From Microvirga rosea (lineage in GTDB: Bacteria > Pseudomonadota > Alphaproteobacteria > Rhizobiales > Beijerinckiaceae), in assembly GCF_020595095.1 (NCBI RefSeq), contig NZ_JAJDOP010000006.1, forward strand, positions 172,335-236,334: 64,000 nt of DNA. Direction: 5' to 3'. The position numbers and the translations under genes were made by a program. The stretch's first letter is position 1, and every line of letters begins with the position of its first letter. Below, in pieces: positions 52,002-61,683 of the stretch. The notes beneath the pieces were generated by a model. That model saw only the letters and a list, made by a program, of their open reading frames with translations. It was not told where the DNA came from and ran no database searches.

Positions 52002-52876
52002 GATGTCGCAATCCGCCCTGTCAAACGTGGGACGATGCGCTTGATGCGGCGCCCCTTCAGTTTCGGGTCGAGGCTCTCGTTGAGACTGTCTCCTGCCATG
52101 TTGGCGGCCAAAACGAAGAGCGAGAGGGCTATGGCGGGACCCACGATCAGGTAAGGAGCGTTGGTCAGGAAATCTTTGGCTTCGTGGAGCATCTGTCCCC
52201 ACTCGGGCGTTGGAGGCTGAACCCCCAAGCCGAGATAGCTGAGAGACGATGCGCCGATGACGAAGCCGGGGAGGGCAAGGGTCGATTTGACGATGATGGG
52301 TCCGGAGATATTGTGGAGGATGTGACGCAGCAGAATATCCGGCCAGCTTGCTCCGGCGGCGACTGCGGCCTCCACGTACAATTCACGACGGACCGACAAC
52401 GCGGCGCTGCGTGCAATCCGAATGAAATTTGGAAGCTGAGACAAGCCCAGGGCAATGATGACGCCGTTTTGAGATGGCCCTACGACCACCACAATGATGA
52501 TGGCAATCATGATGGTTGGAAAGATCAGTAGCATATCCGTCAGCCGCATCACCACGGCGTCGGCGATGCCGCCGAGATAGCCCACCATCATCCCAATCGG
52601 TACGCCGATCAGGAGGGAAAACAGCAGGGATACCGTCGTGATCTTCGCCGTCACCTGCGTCGCAAGAATGACGCGGGAGAACGTATCTCGCCCAAACTGG
52701 TCGGTCCCGAACCAGTGAGCTGCCGAAGGCGGCTGAAGGCCCTCCGACAGATTTGTTTCGAAGGGATCCACCGGCGTAATCCATTGAGCCGTGATGGCAA
52801 CCGCATAGAATCCGAGCAGGATGATGCCGAAGAAAAGCCCTACTCGGTCGCAGGCGTAGCGCCTAAGGATTTCCAT
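51998..52876 (-). CDS. Dipeptide-type ABC transporter permease (DppC type)
   Basis: Inner-membrane permease of 292 residues from the ATG at 52876. Six membrane helices and the DppC signatures GTDQFGRDTFSRVI and the EAA region YVEAAVAAGASWPDILLRHI are present. The C-terminal segment LGLGVQPPTPEWGQML is typical. Overlaps the ATPase gene by four bases; the partner permease ends 30 bases upstream. Confidence 0.93.
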   Translation of the reverse strand: MEILRRYACDRVGLFFGIILLGFYAVAITAQWITPVDPFETNLSEGLQPPSAAHWFGTDQFGRDTFSRVILATQVTAKITTVSLLFSLLIGVPIGMMVGYLGGIADAVVMRLTDMLLIFPTIMIAIIIVVVVGPSQNGVIIALGLSQLPNFIRIARSAALSVRRELYVEAAVAAGASWPDILLRHILHNISGPIIVKSTLALPGFVIGASSLSYLGLGVQPPTPEWGQMLHEAKDFLTNAPYLIVGPAIALSLFVLAANMAGDSLNESLDPKLKGRRIKRIVPRLTGRIATS

Positions 52877-52906
52877 CTTCAATGGCTCCGGCGAATGAGA
52901 GAGATG

Positions 52907-53827
52907 TCAATCATTGGCAATCCTGGGATCGGCCCAGCGGTACAGCAGATCGACGATGAGATTCACGAGGATGAAGGTCATCGCGAAGAAAAAGATGCAT
53001 CCTTGAGTAAGTGGCAGGTCGCGGGTCAGGATCGAATCCACCATGAGGCGTCCAAGTCCTGGCCAGTTGAAGATTGATTCCGCCACCGCCGCTCCTCCGA
53101 GCATATGGCCAAGGCCTAGGCCGAAAAACGTAATGATAGGCAAAAGGGCATTTCCAAGCCCATGCTTGAATACGATGGTTCTCTCCGGAACACCTTTGGC
53201 ACGTGCTGTGGTGATGAAGTCGCGACCGAGCGCATCGATCATGCAGGCACGTACCATGCGGGTGAAGCCGGCCGCTTGTGCGAGGCCAAGAGTCAGAACC
53301 GGCATGACATAGTGCTTCCAAGAACTCATGCCGCCAATGGGCAGCCAACGCAGGTGCACACCGAAGAAATAGATTCCGAGGATGCCCGTGACGAAGATCG
53401 GCGTGCAGATTCCCACGAGCGAAAATGCGGTCACGCCGCGATCGAGCGGTCTGTCCCAGTACATGGCCGATAGGGAACCGAGAAGAAGACTCACGCTCAT
53501 GGCAAGGAGCATCGACCACCCGGCGAGCTTGGCGGTATTGAGAAGCCGAGGCCCGACGATCTGGAGCACAGGTTGACGCGAGAAGTTCGAGAGACCGAAA
53601 TCGCCGTGCAGGACGCGGCCCATGTAGGTGGTGTACTGGGTAAGCAAGGGTTGATCGAGGCCGTAGGCTTGGCGGATGCTCTGTACCAGGGCCTCCGGTG
53701 CGCTATCGCCCGCGATCAGGCGGGCCGGATCACCTGGTATGGCGTGAAAGAGGCAGAACAGGAACGTCAGCAGGACGAAGCCTGCCGCCACCATGAAGGC
53801 TAGTCTCGCGAGGACGAGTTTCAGCAT
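52907..53827 (-). CDS. Dipeptide-type ABC transporter permease (DppB type)
   Basis: Inner-membrane permease of 306 residues beginning MLKLVLARLAFMVAAGFVLL, with the family HAIPGDPARLI after helix 1 and the EAA-type loop DFITTARAKGVPERTIVFKH. The ATG at 53827 is used; longer frames extend into the hairpin that follows the binding-protein gene. It is coupled to the DppC-type gene downstream. Confidence 0.93.
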   Translation of the reverse strand: MLKLVLARLAFMVAAGFVLLTFLFCLFHAIPGDPARLIAGDSAPEALVQSIRQAYGLDQPLLTQYTTYMGRVLHGDFGLSNFSRQPVLQIVGPRLLNTAKLAGWSMLLAMSVSLLLGSLSAMYWDRPLDRGVTAFSLVGICTPIFVTGILGIYFFGVHLRWLPIGGMSSWKHYVMPVLTLGLAQAAGFTRMVRACMIDALGRDFITTARAKGVPERTIVFKHGLGNALLPIITFFGLGLGHMLGGAAVAESIFNWPGLGRLMVDSILTRDLPLTQGCIFFFAMTFILVNLIVDLLYRWADPRIAND

Positions 53828-53859
53828 GACGATGTCCGACGTTCCACGACGTTGTGCAT

Positions 53860-53888
53860 GGAGGCCGGGGAAGGAACCCCCGGCCTCC
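53860..53888. promoter_or_regulatory. Hairpin between binding-protein and permease genes
   Basis: GGAGGCCGGGG and CCCCGGCCTCC form a perfect 11-bp GC-rich stem with a seven-base loop, just after the stop of the binding-protein gene (53896) on the minus strand. No T tract. As with the hairpins at 8493 and 37095, it probably keeps binding-protein message in excess of permease message. Confidence 0.65.
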
Positions 53889-53895
53889 CGCTGGA

Positions 53896-55539
53896 CTACC
53901 GGGAAATGCCCTGCTGCCCCTTTGCCGCCTTGTCGATCCAAGCTGACGTGGCGTCATAGGTGCCGGCTGGCAGATACTTCGCGTCATGGACATAAGTCCT
54001 GTACGCTTCGGTGAGATTGACGGTCGGCAGGTAGATGACGGGTGCCTGCTTGAGCAACTCCGCCATCCACAGGCGGACGTACTCGGCGCGCTTTTTCGTG
54101 TCCGGTTCCGCATGAGCCTGTTCGGCCAACCGATCGGTTTCAGCATTCGAGAAGAACATCCGATTGGCACCGGCTGGCTTCCAGGCCTTGGTATGGGTCA
54201 TATACATCATCGGCTCGTCCGGATCCGCTGTCGGGATCGTCCAGGCGAGCAGCGCGAGGTCGTACTTGGCCTCCTGCGGTCCCAACGAGAGAGCTGCGCT
54301 GAATGTCGCACTCTCAAGCACCGTGAGTTCGATCTTGATGCCGAGCTTTTCCAGGAAGTTCTGAACAAGCTGGGCAATCTGATATTCACCCTTGCCCGCC
54401 TTCCTGGTCCAGAGCTTTAGGGAAAGAGGCTCGCCCTGTGCATTCTCGACGACTTTATCTCCGTTGCGATCTTCATAGCCCGCTTGCTTCAGGAGGTCCT
54501 TGGCCTTGTCCAAGTCGAAGGCGAAGATAGTGTTCTTGCCGGGCTCGCGCATATCCGTGAACCCGAAGACACCAGGGGTCAGAGTCGGTGCTTGCGAAAG
54601 GGTGGCTCCCGTCCCAGCAAAGACCGATTTGACAATTCCCGCCTTATCGACGGCATAGTTCAATGCCTGACGAACCCGTGGGTCGTCCAAAGGCTTCTTC
54701 AGATTGTTGATGACGACATAGTTCTGTTGAAGGCTCGGAATTGTCGAGACCTTCAGATTGTCGTCCGATGACAAGCGCGGAATGTCGAAGTCGGGAATGC
54801 CGGCCGCCCGATCAACATCGCCGCTTTCCAGCATCGCCACCCGGGTCGTTACTTCAGGGACGAAGAGGATGCGAATGCTGTCGAGATAGGGTTTTCCCTT
54901 CTGCCAGTACTTGTCATTTCGCTTGAAAAGCACGTACTCGCCCTTCGAGAAAGCGGACAACACAAACGGGCCGGTGCCGACAATCTTGCTGCCCAGGCCC
55001 TCTTCTCCCGTGGCTTTGTAGGCGGCCGGACTGAAGATACACATGGTGCGATAGGCGAGATTTGGAATGAGCGCGGCCGACGGCTTCGTCAGCTTGAATG
55101 ACACTTGGTATTCGCCGTCGGCCACAACCTTTTCGAGCCCTTCAAGCAGGCTGACATAAAGAAATTTCTTCGCGAGAGCTTCGTTGAACACGAAGGCCAC
55201 AGCTTCGGCGTTGAAGGGAGTTCCATCATGGAACTGAATACCCTCGTTAAGCTGAAATGTAATCGTTTTCAGGTCATCCGACACCGACCAGCTTTTAGCC
55301 AGAGCCGGCTTGATCGTGCGGTCCGCCGTCATCTCCACGAGGTTTTCGCAGGCATTGAGGTACACATCCATGCCTCCCGCGTCCGTGTTGCGGCCCGGAA
55401 ACATCGTTTTGTCGAGCTGGCCTGTCAGAGCGAGCTCGCCGCCGTATTGCGGCTTTGCATCTTCAGCATTCACGGAGATCGATAGAAAACTCGAGGCAGT
55501 CAGCGTCGCGGCCGCCGCCATCAGTGCATAATATTTCAT
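53896..55539 (-). CDS. Dipeptide/solute-binding protein (DppA type, SBP family 5)
   Basis: Periplasmic protein of 547 residues. Signal peptide KYYALMAAAATLTASSFLSI, cleaved after VNA, precedes QYGGELALTGQLD. Family 5 phrases include LAKSWSVSDDLKTITFQLNEG, FHDGTPFNAEAVAFVFN and VRQALNYAVDKAGIVK. Family 5 ligands include peptides, opines, nickel, plant amides and short oligosaccharides, so the name dipeptide is a class label only. First transporter gene of the cluster, 128 bases after the dehydrogenase gene. Confidence 0.92.
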   Translation of the reverse strand: MKYYALMAAAATLTASSFLSISVNAEDAKPQYGGELALTGQLDKTMFPGRNTDAGGMDVYLNACENLVEMTADRTIKPALAKSWSVSDDLKTITFQLNEGIQFHDGTPFNAEAVAFVFNEALAKKFLYVSLLEGLEKVVADGEYQVSFKLTKPSAALIPNLAYRTMCIFSPAAYKATGEEGLGSKIVGTGPFVLSAFSKGEYVLFKRNDKYWQKGKPYLDSIRILFVPEVTTRVAMLESGDVDRAAGIPDFDIPRLSSDDNLKVSTIPSLQQNYVVINNLKKPLDDPRVRQALNYAVDKAGIVKSVFAGTGATLSQAPTLTPGVFGFTDMREPGKNTIFAFDLDKAKDLLKQAGYEDRNGDKVVENAQGEPLSLKLWTRKAGKGEYQIAQLVQNFLEKLGIKIELTVLESATFSAALSLGPQEAKYDLALLAWTIPTADPDEPMMYMTHTKAWKPAGANRMFFSNAETDRLAEQAHAEPDTKKRAEYVRLWMAELLKQAPVIYLPTVNLTEAYRTYVHDAKYLPAGTYDATSAWIDKAAKGQQGISR

Positions 55540-55667
55540 ATGAAGGCTCCTCTGGCTTTTTTGACGTTCTGCTCGGTTCTGGCTTTCCAATCCCGTCCGG
55601 GGACGTCTTTCCCGTTTTGCTCAATTGTCCTTTGCGATGATGTCGAACTTCGTGCTGCTTTCCTGCC

Positions 55668-56726
55668 TCAGTACATCCGCGCCTTGTCCAGCACGTTGAT
55701 CATCCGGTCGGGTTCTCCGCGGACATAATGATTCAAGTTCTGGATGAAGATATCCGTGATTTTGCGGTTCTCACTTGGAGCGGTGCTCGCCGAATGCGGG
55801 CTGATCATCACATTGGGCATGGACCACAAGGGCGAGCCCGGCGGCAAGGGTTCCGTCGTCGCCACATCAAGTCCCGCCATTCCAATATGTCCGTCCGCCA
55901 AAGCCTGGATCATGGCGGGTTCGTCGACGACCTGGCCGCGGGCGATGTTGATGAACACCACGCCCTTTTTCGTTGCAGCCCAAACCGAAGCATCGATCAT
56001 TCGCTCGGTTTGGGGGGTATGAGGAGTGGCTAGAACAATGTAGTCCGCGTTGCTGACAGCTGTCTTCAAGTCGGATTGCCCAAAGACGGCGTCTGCGAAA
56101 AGCTCGTCCCGCCGCTCAGGGGAGGGGCGGTTGACGACAGCATTGACCCGCATGTTGAAGGCGCGCGCCAAGCAAGCGACACGCGCTCCCACTTGGCCTG
56201 CTCCGATGATCGTTAGAGATTTTCCGGAGAGTTCACCACAGCAATATCGCTCCCATCGATGGGCCTGCTGATCTCGTTGAAGGCGCGGCAGATCCTTGAC
56301 ATGGGCAAGCATGACGAAGATTGCGAATTCGGCGAGCGCGTCGGCATGCACGCCGCGGGCGGTCGTGACGATCACATCCGTTTCGGCAAGCCCCATGCTG
56401 GCGACCGCCTGTCCGACACCGGAGCTCGTCGTCTGTACCCATTTGACTTGCGGCGCCAGTGATAGCCCTCTTGTGCCTTGCGACCCTGAGGGAAAGTCCC
56501 ACAGGATCGTTGCTCTCGAAAGGGCTTCGCGCCAGCGTGTCTCCTGACTTTGCGTGCGTACAAAGCCGTCGCGGCCCTTGTGGTCGGCCACGTAACGGGT
56601 TGGCGGCAAAAGGTCTGGTTCGTAGAGGACCTCGGTGCATTCAGGGGCCGCCGCGCGGATACGCTCTACATGTTCATACTCAAGAGGGGACGTGATGAAG
56701 ACGACGTGGGACGGGGAAGAGGTCAT
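55668..56726 (-). CDS. D-2-hydroxyacid dehydrogenase family protein
   Basis: NAD(P)-dependent enzyme of 352 residues from the ATG at 56726. The Rossmann motif GAGQVGARVA is intact, as are the substrate arginine (INIARGQVVDE), the glutamate (ATTEPLPPGSPLW) and the catalytic histidine (ISPHSAST). It probably reduces or oxidises a 2-keto/2-hydroxy acid. As first enzyme gene after the LysR regulator, it fits a pathway in which the imported compound is cut to a keto acid. Confidence 0.9.
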   Translation of the reverse strand: MTSSPSHVVFITSPLEYEHVERIRAAAPECTEVLYEPDLLPPTRYVADHKGRDGFVRTQSQETRWREALSRATILWDFPSGSQGTRGLSLAPQVKWVQTTSSGVGQAVASMGLAETDVIVTTARGVHADALAEFAIFVMLAHVKDLPRLQRDQQAHRWERYCCGELSGKSLTIIGAGQVGARVACLARAFNMRVNAVVNRPSPERRDELFADAVFGQSDLKTAVSNADYIVLATPHTPQTERMIDASVWAATKKGVVFINIARGQVVDEPAMIQALADGHIGMAGLDVATTEPLPPGSPLWSMPNVMISPHSASTAPSENRKITDIFIQNLNHYVRGEPDRMINVLDKARMY

Positions 56727-56888
56727 GGATGGCGTGAGCCTGCAGCGCGAGGAGCCCTCGGGTAACGAATGAAGAGGCGCGCTGCCGTTCAAACATTGCC
56801 CTACAGGAAAGAGCTAACATGAGCTCTACTCACAACACAAGAGAGTCTTTGCCTAGTTCTTAAGCAGCACTGGCCTGAATTTCGGCCC

Positions 56889-57782
56889 TTAAAACGGTTC
56901 GTTCTGGAGCTCGAGGTGTAGCCAACGCCGGAAAGCCAGTACCCGCGGGTCCGCCTGCCGTTCCGGGCTGCACATCAGAAAATAGCCCTGCTGCCGGCGA
57001 AGGGTATGGGGGGAGGCGATGACAAGTGTTCCCTTCGCTAACTCTTCGCGGATGAGAAATCGTGGCAAGAGGGCATAGCCGATGCCGACAACTGCGGCCT
57101 CGATGACCATGAAGAAGTGCTCAAAACCCAGGCCTGAGGCTTGCCGGGAGGGTAGATGCAGACTCTCGAACCATTCGCCCCAGGCTTCCAGTCGTGTGGT
57201 GTGTCGGATCATCTGATCGGACCGGAGTTGTGTGGGATCGATTTCGCCTTCGTTCAAAAGAGACGGCGCGCAAACGACAATCAGTTCCTCATCGAGGATC
57301 CGGTAGGATTTGGTGCGGGCCCAATCGCCTTTTCCATAACGAATTCCAACGTCTACCTGGTCATTGCTGAAGTCGATGGGTCCCTCGCCGACAACCACAT
57401 CGATCTGCATGTCGGGGTACTGTGCCTTGAAGCTAGGCAAGCGTGGGATGAGAAGCCTGAGACCGAAGGTCGGCAGCACGTCGATTCTCAAGGCGCGGCT
57501 GTCTTCCTCTGCCTTAAGGCGCTCCATGAGCTTTTTGATGCGATCGAATGAGTAATGAAGCTCCGCGAAGACCGCTTCGCCGAGCGGGGTTAGTTCCAAG
57601 GCCGGCTTTGTCTTGGCAAGGAGCGGGAAGCCCAGTTCGGCCTGTAGCGCCCTGATAGCGCGACTGACGGCCCCCTGAGTGACATCCAGTTCGGCGGCTG
57701 CTTTCGTCATGCTGCCGTGCCGCACGGCCGCCTCGAAGCTCCTAAGTCCTGTCAGAGACGGAAAGAGTGTCGGTCGATCCAT
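56889..57782 (-). CDS. LysR family transcriptional regulator (GcvA-like)
   Basis: Regulator of 297 residues from the ATG at 57782. The N-terminal HTH (LTGLRSFEAAVRHGSMTKAA, then LDVTQGAVSRAIRALQAELG) is followed by a substrate-binding domain of the GcvA/AmpR subgroup (RIDVLPTFGLRLLIPRLPSF, and ANDVGIRYG-like VDVGIRYGKGDW). It is upstream of and on the same strand as the catabolic cluster, and is the likely activator of it. The start of the first target gene lies 162 bases further on. Confidence 0.92.
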   Translation of the reverse strand: MDRPTLFPSLTGLRSFEAAVRHGSMTKAAAELDVTQGAVSRAIRALQAELGFPLLAKTKPALELTPLGEAVFAELHYSFDRIKKLMERLKAEEDSRALRIDVLPTFGLRLLIPRLPSFKAQYPDMQIDVVVGEGPIDFSNDQVDVGIRYGKGDWARTKSYRILDEELIVVCAPSLLNEGEIDPTQLRSDQMIRHTTRLEAWGEWFESLHLPSRQASGLGFEHFFMVIEAAVVGIGYALLPRFLIREELAKGTLVIASPHTLRRQQGYFLMCSPERQADPRVLAFRRWLHLELQNEPF

Positions 57783-58302
57783 ATTCGTTGAGGCTTCCAA
57801 TCATGATATTTTCTCATGTTACTTGAGATTAAGTCTTGTTTCTAGAGGGCTGCCAACCGCATCTGACCTTTTTGAATGACCGAGCAGGAATGCGTAGCGA
57901 CGAGAGACTTAGGAGCGGCTTCCGTATTGAAGAGGAGTTTGGTGAAACCCATTCACAAATAGGCCTTTGAAATAATGAACGAAGTTGCCTCGCATTCGAC
58001 GAGCGTCAAAGCGAACAAATTCATAGTCGACAACATAGTATCCTAGAAAAGGAATATCGATGGGATCATCGAAAATAGGATAGTTCTACCTAGTGTGGGT
58101 AGATTTAACTTCGTCTTTTGAAGGCGTAAGTTGATCTGCGAGGATTGATTTAAGCTATTGTTCCCACGTGGCCGTGTTCTGAGAAAATTCGCGAGAAGCC
58201 TGCAGCAGGAAAATGCAGGCGCCCAGATCAGGAACCGGCATCGGTAGCGTGCTGAGTGTTTTCCGAATTTATTTCCGCTCAATCGTACGCGGGAGGCGTC
58301 CT
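57783..58302. other. AT-rich intergenic region between divergent genes
   Basis: No gene is seen in 520 bases. It must hold promoters for the LysR gene (leftward) and the large secreted-type protein (rightward). Composition is clearly AT-rich from about 57940 to 58160. No strong palindrome or terminator was found. Confidence 0.4.
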
Positions 58303-61300
58303 ATGTCCTCAATGTTCGATGCGCAAGACGTCGCCCCAGGAGCGGGCCGCGCCACCCCGGCCGGGCTTGGATCGGAAACCTCGGGGCGCCACTCCCGTGC
58401 GACGGAAGAGCAAGGCGTTCTGAAAGGACCCGTGACGACCAGCACTCCGACGACGCTCGCCGTGACGGCTACCGCGACAAACCCGATCGTTCTCGAAAAC
58501 CAGAAGCCAGGAAACCCGCAAAGTGAGTGGAGCATTACGGGATCAGGAAGCGCGAACATAGAAGGATTTGCAACTGACATCAGCGTCAATCATGGGAGCG
58601 CGGTCAATTTCAAGATCAATACGAACTCGAGCAACTACCGGATCGATATTTATCGGCTAGGATATTATGGCGGCATGGGCGCCCGTAAGGTCGCCACCCT
58701 GCAGCATACGGGTGTCCAGACGCAGCCGGCTCCATTGCGTGATGCTGCGACGGGTCTGGTGGATGCGGGCAACTGGTCCGTGTCCGCGTCATGGAATATT
58801 CCCGCCGATGCCGTATCGGGAATCTACATTGCCAAACTGGTACGTCAGGATGGGACGGCGGGTCAGAACCATATTCCATTCATCGTCCGTGACGACGCCA
58901 GCACAAGTGACGTGATTTTTCAAACCTCGGATGAAACATGGCAGGCATATAATCCCTGGGGCGGAGCCAACCTGTATGGTGGCAATGGACCTGGAGGAGA
59001 TTCAGCCCCTGGGCGAGCTTACAAGGTCAGTTACAACCGCCCTATTACGACCCGTGGCGGCGGCCTTGCGGCAGGGCCGCAGGACTACATCTTCGGCGCG
59101 GAATATCCCGCGCTCCTTTGGTTGGAGAAGAATGGCTATGACGTCTCTTATATGACAGGCGTCGATTCCGATCGCTTCGGTAGTCTCATTAAAAATCACA
59201 AGATGTTCCTCAGCGTCGGGCACGATGAGTACTGGTCTGGCCAACAGCGCTCCAACGTGGAGGCAGCCAGGGACGCGGGCGTCAACCTGTCCTTCTGGAG
59301 CGGTAACGAGGTTTATTGGAAGACCCGATGGGAGCCGAGCATCAGTTCGGGTGGCCAATCCTATCGCACATTGGTGTCGTACAAGGAGACACGGTCCGGG
59401 CCGATTGATCCTAATACTCAATGGACTGGGACCTATCGTGACCCACGCTATGTCTCGGCGAACTCCGTTGGCGCCGGGCGTCCCGAGAATGCCTTGACGG
59501 GAACTCTTTTCCAGGTCGATTCCTACCGGAGCGACGCAATTACCATTCCTTACGACGACGCCAATCTGCGCTTCTGGCGCAATACCAGCGTTGCCAATCT
59601 CCAGCCGGGGCAAAGCGCGACGCTGACCAAGAACTATCTTGGTTACGAATGGGATGTCGCTCCGGACAACGGTTTCGGTCCCGCTGGCCTTGTCGAGTTG
59701 TCATCAACGACATTGCCGGTGGATACATACCTGCTTGATTACGGAACGCGGACGGGATCTTCGACGGCGACGCACAAATTGACTCTCTACCGCGCGCCCA
59801 GCGGCGCCCTGGTGTTCGGTTCGGGCACAGTCTACTGGGCCTGGGGTCTTGACGCGAACCACGATCTGGAGGCGACCCCCGTCGATCCACGCGTCAAACA
59901 GGCGATGGTGAACCTGCTCGCCGACATGGGTATTCAGCCAGGGACATTGGAAACAGGGTTAGTCCGGGCAACGCAGTCGACCGACACGACGAAGCCTGTC
60001 TCGACCATAACCACGCCAGGCGGCGGCGCAGCCTTCACAGTCGGGCAACCTGTCACGATCAGCGGCACGGCTTCCGACGTCGGCGGAGTCATCGCTGGAG
60101 TCGAGATTACCACCGACGGCGGAACCTCCTGGCACCCCGTATCGGGAGATGAAAGCTGGAGCTACAGCTGGACCCCGAATGCGCCAGGGACCTACAACAT
60201 CAGGACGCGAGCCGTGGACGATAGCGTCAACATGGAGGTTCCCGGCACGGGCCGTACGGTAACGGTTGCCGGCAACAACGTGTTTGCCGCGTCGATCAGT
60301 CCTCCGATTGTTGCGGAGATTGATCCAAGTTCTGTTGAGCTCGGCATGAAATTCCAGTCGTCTGTGGCGGGTACCGTCACCGGCGTACGGTTCTTCAAGA
60401 ACGATCTCAATATTGGCTCCCATACCGGAACACTCTGGTCGAGCACCGGCACGAAGCTGGCGACTGCAACATTCACCAACGAAACCGGTAATGGATGGCA
60501 GGCTGTCACATTCTCGAACCCTGTGGCGATCAATCCGAACACCACCTACGTAGTCTCCTATCACACCAACGGGTACTATTCCGCTTCAGGACAGTATTTC
60601 AACACCGCGCGGTCCAATGGACCGCTATCGGCTCCCGTCAATGCGGGCGTGTATGCCTATGGTTCGGCCAGCAGTTTTCCAACGAGCACGTACAATACTG
60701 CAAATTACTGGGTCGATGCACTCTTCACGCCATCGACCTCCACGGCAAACCGTAATCCGGTAGCAGTCGGTGACAATTTCACGACTTCGACCAACACGCC
60801 TCTGACGATTGCAGCATCGTCGCTGCTCGCCAACGACAGCGATCCGGATGGCGATTCCCTGAGTGTCACAGGTGCAGGCAACGCAACCAACGGCACAGTG
60901 AGCTTCAACACGACAACAAAAGCGACAACGTTTACGCCTACTGCAGGCTATACAGGGCCGGGGGGCTTTACCTATACCGTTTCCGATGGTCGCGGTGGCA
61001 CTGCATCGGGTTCCGTCAATTTGACAATCGGCGGTACAGGACCTGTAAGTCTCTTTGGTACATCGGTGAGTCCTGCATTGCCGTCCGTGGCAGATAGCCC
61101 GGTGGAACTCGGTATGACGTTCCAGGCAACCAGCCCCGGCACAATTGGCGGGATACGTTTCTATAAAGCCGCCAACGAGACCGGCACGCATAGCGGCACG
61201 TTATGGACGAGCACCGGTACAAAGCTTGGCACTTTGAACTTCACCAATGAAACAGCAAGCGGGTGGCAGACCGCGACATTTACAAACCCGATCACCATCA

Positions 61301-61530
61301 GCGCCAACACAAACTACGTTGTGTCGTATCACAGCAATGGACGTTATGCGGCGGACAGCAATTTCTTCGCGACCGATGTCGTCAATGGTCCGTTGAAAGG
61401 TCTCGCGGATACGACGCCCAATCGTAACGGCGTTTACGCCTACGGAACCGCAAGCCTCTTCCCCACCAGTTCCTACCAGAAGACCAATTACTGGGTCGAC
61501 GTTCTCTTTAACCCGCAGGCCGGAGCCTGA
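58303..61530 (+). CDS. Large multidomain protein: N,N-dimethylformamidase-like domain, Ig-like, two DUF4082 and a cadherin-like domain
   Basis: Protein of 1075 residues from the ATG at 58303, which follows GGGAGG. Residues about 60-555 match the N,N-dimethylformamidase large-subunit family (IYRLGYYGGMGARKV, FGAEYPALLWLEKNGYDVSY, SVGHDEYWSGQQRSN). Then an Ig-like domain (565-655), a DUF4082 (660-811), a cadherin-like/tandem-95 repeat (815-911, LLANDSDPDGDSLSV) and a second DUF4082 (915-1071). The two DUF4082 share GTLW, STGTKL and TNYVVSYH-type segments. There is no signal peptide, so type I or another export route is likely if secreted. Substrate is unknown. Confidence 0.85.
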   Translation: MSSMFDAQDVAPGAGRATPAGLGSETSGRHSRATEEQGVLKGPVTTSTPTTLAVTATATNPIVLENQKPGNPQSEWSITGSGSANIEGFATDISVNHGSAVNFKINTNSSNYRIDIYRLGYYGGMGARKVATLQHTGVQTQPAPLRDAATGLVDAGNWSVSASWNIPADAVSGIYIAKLVRQDGTAGQNHIPFIVRDDASTSDVIFQTSDETWQAYNPWGGANLYGGNGPGGDSAPGRAYKVSYNRPITTRGGGLAAGPQDYIFGAEYPALLWLEKNGYDVSYMTGVDSDRFGSLIKNHKMFLSVGHDEYWSGQQRSNVEAARDAGVNLSFWSGNEVYWKTRWEPSISSGGQSYRTLVSYKETRSGPIDPNTQWTGTYRDPRYVSANSVGAGRPENALTGTLFQVDSYRSDAITIPYDDANLRFWRNTSVANLQPGQSATLTKNYLGYEWDVAPDNGFGPAGLVELSSTTLPVDTYLLDYGTRTGSSTATHKLTLYRAPSGALVFGSGTVYWAWGLDANHDLEATPVDPRVKQAMVNLLADMGIQPGTLETGLVRATQSTDTTKPVSTITTPGGGAAFTVGQPVTISGTASDVGGVIAGVEITTDGGTSWHPVSGDESWSYSWTPNAPGTYNIRTRAVDDSVNMEVPGTGRTVTVAGNNVFAASISPPIVAEIDPSSVELGMKFQSSVAGTVTGVRFFKNDLNIGSHTGTLWSSTGTKLATATFTNETGNGWQAVTFSNPVAINPNTTYVVSYHTNGYYSASGQYFNTARSNGPLSAPVNAGVYAYGSASSFPTSTYNTANYWVDALFTPSTSTANRNPVAVGDNFTTSTNTPLTIAASSLLANDSDPDGDSLSVTGAGNATNGTVSFNTTTKATTFTPTAGYTGPGGFTYTVSDGRGGTASGSVNLTIGGTGPVSLFGTSVSPALPSVADSPVELGMTFQATSPGTIGGIRFYKAANETGTHSGTLWTSTGTKLGTLNFTNETASGWQTATFTNPITISANTNYVVSYHSNGRYAADSNFFATDVVNGPLKGLADTTPNRNGVYAYGTASLFPTSSYQKTNYWVDVLFNPQAGA

Positions 61531-61683
61531 CCGCCACGCTACGATACAACAAAAGTTTTTCTGCGCTAGGATCGAAGAGCCTGTGTACTAACGAGTGACC
61601 TGCGTCTGGCGTGCCCTTGCGGAAGAGTGTCGGATCTTGCAAGACTTCCTTCCCAAGCAAATCACCAAAAAACGGGGGCACTC

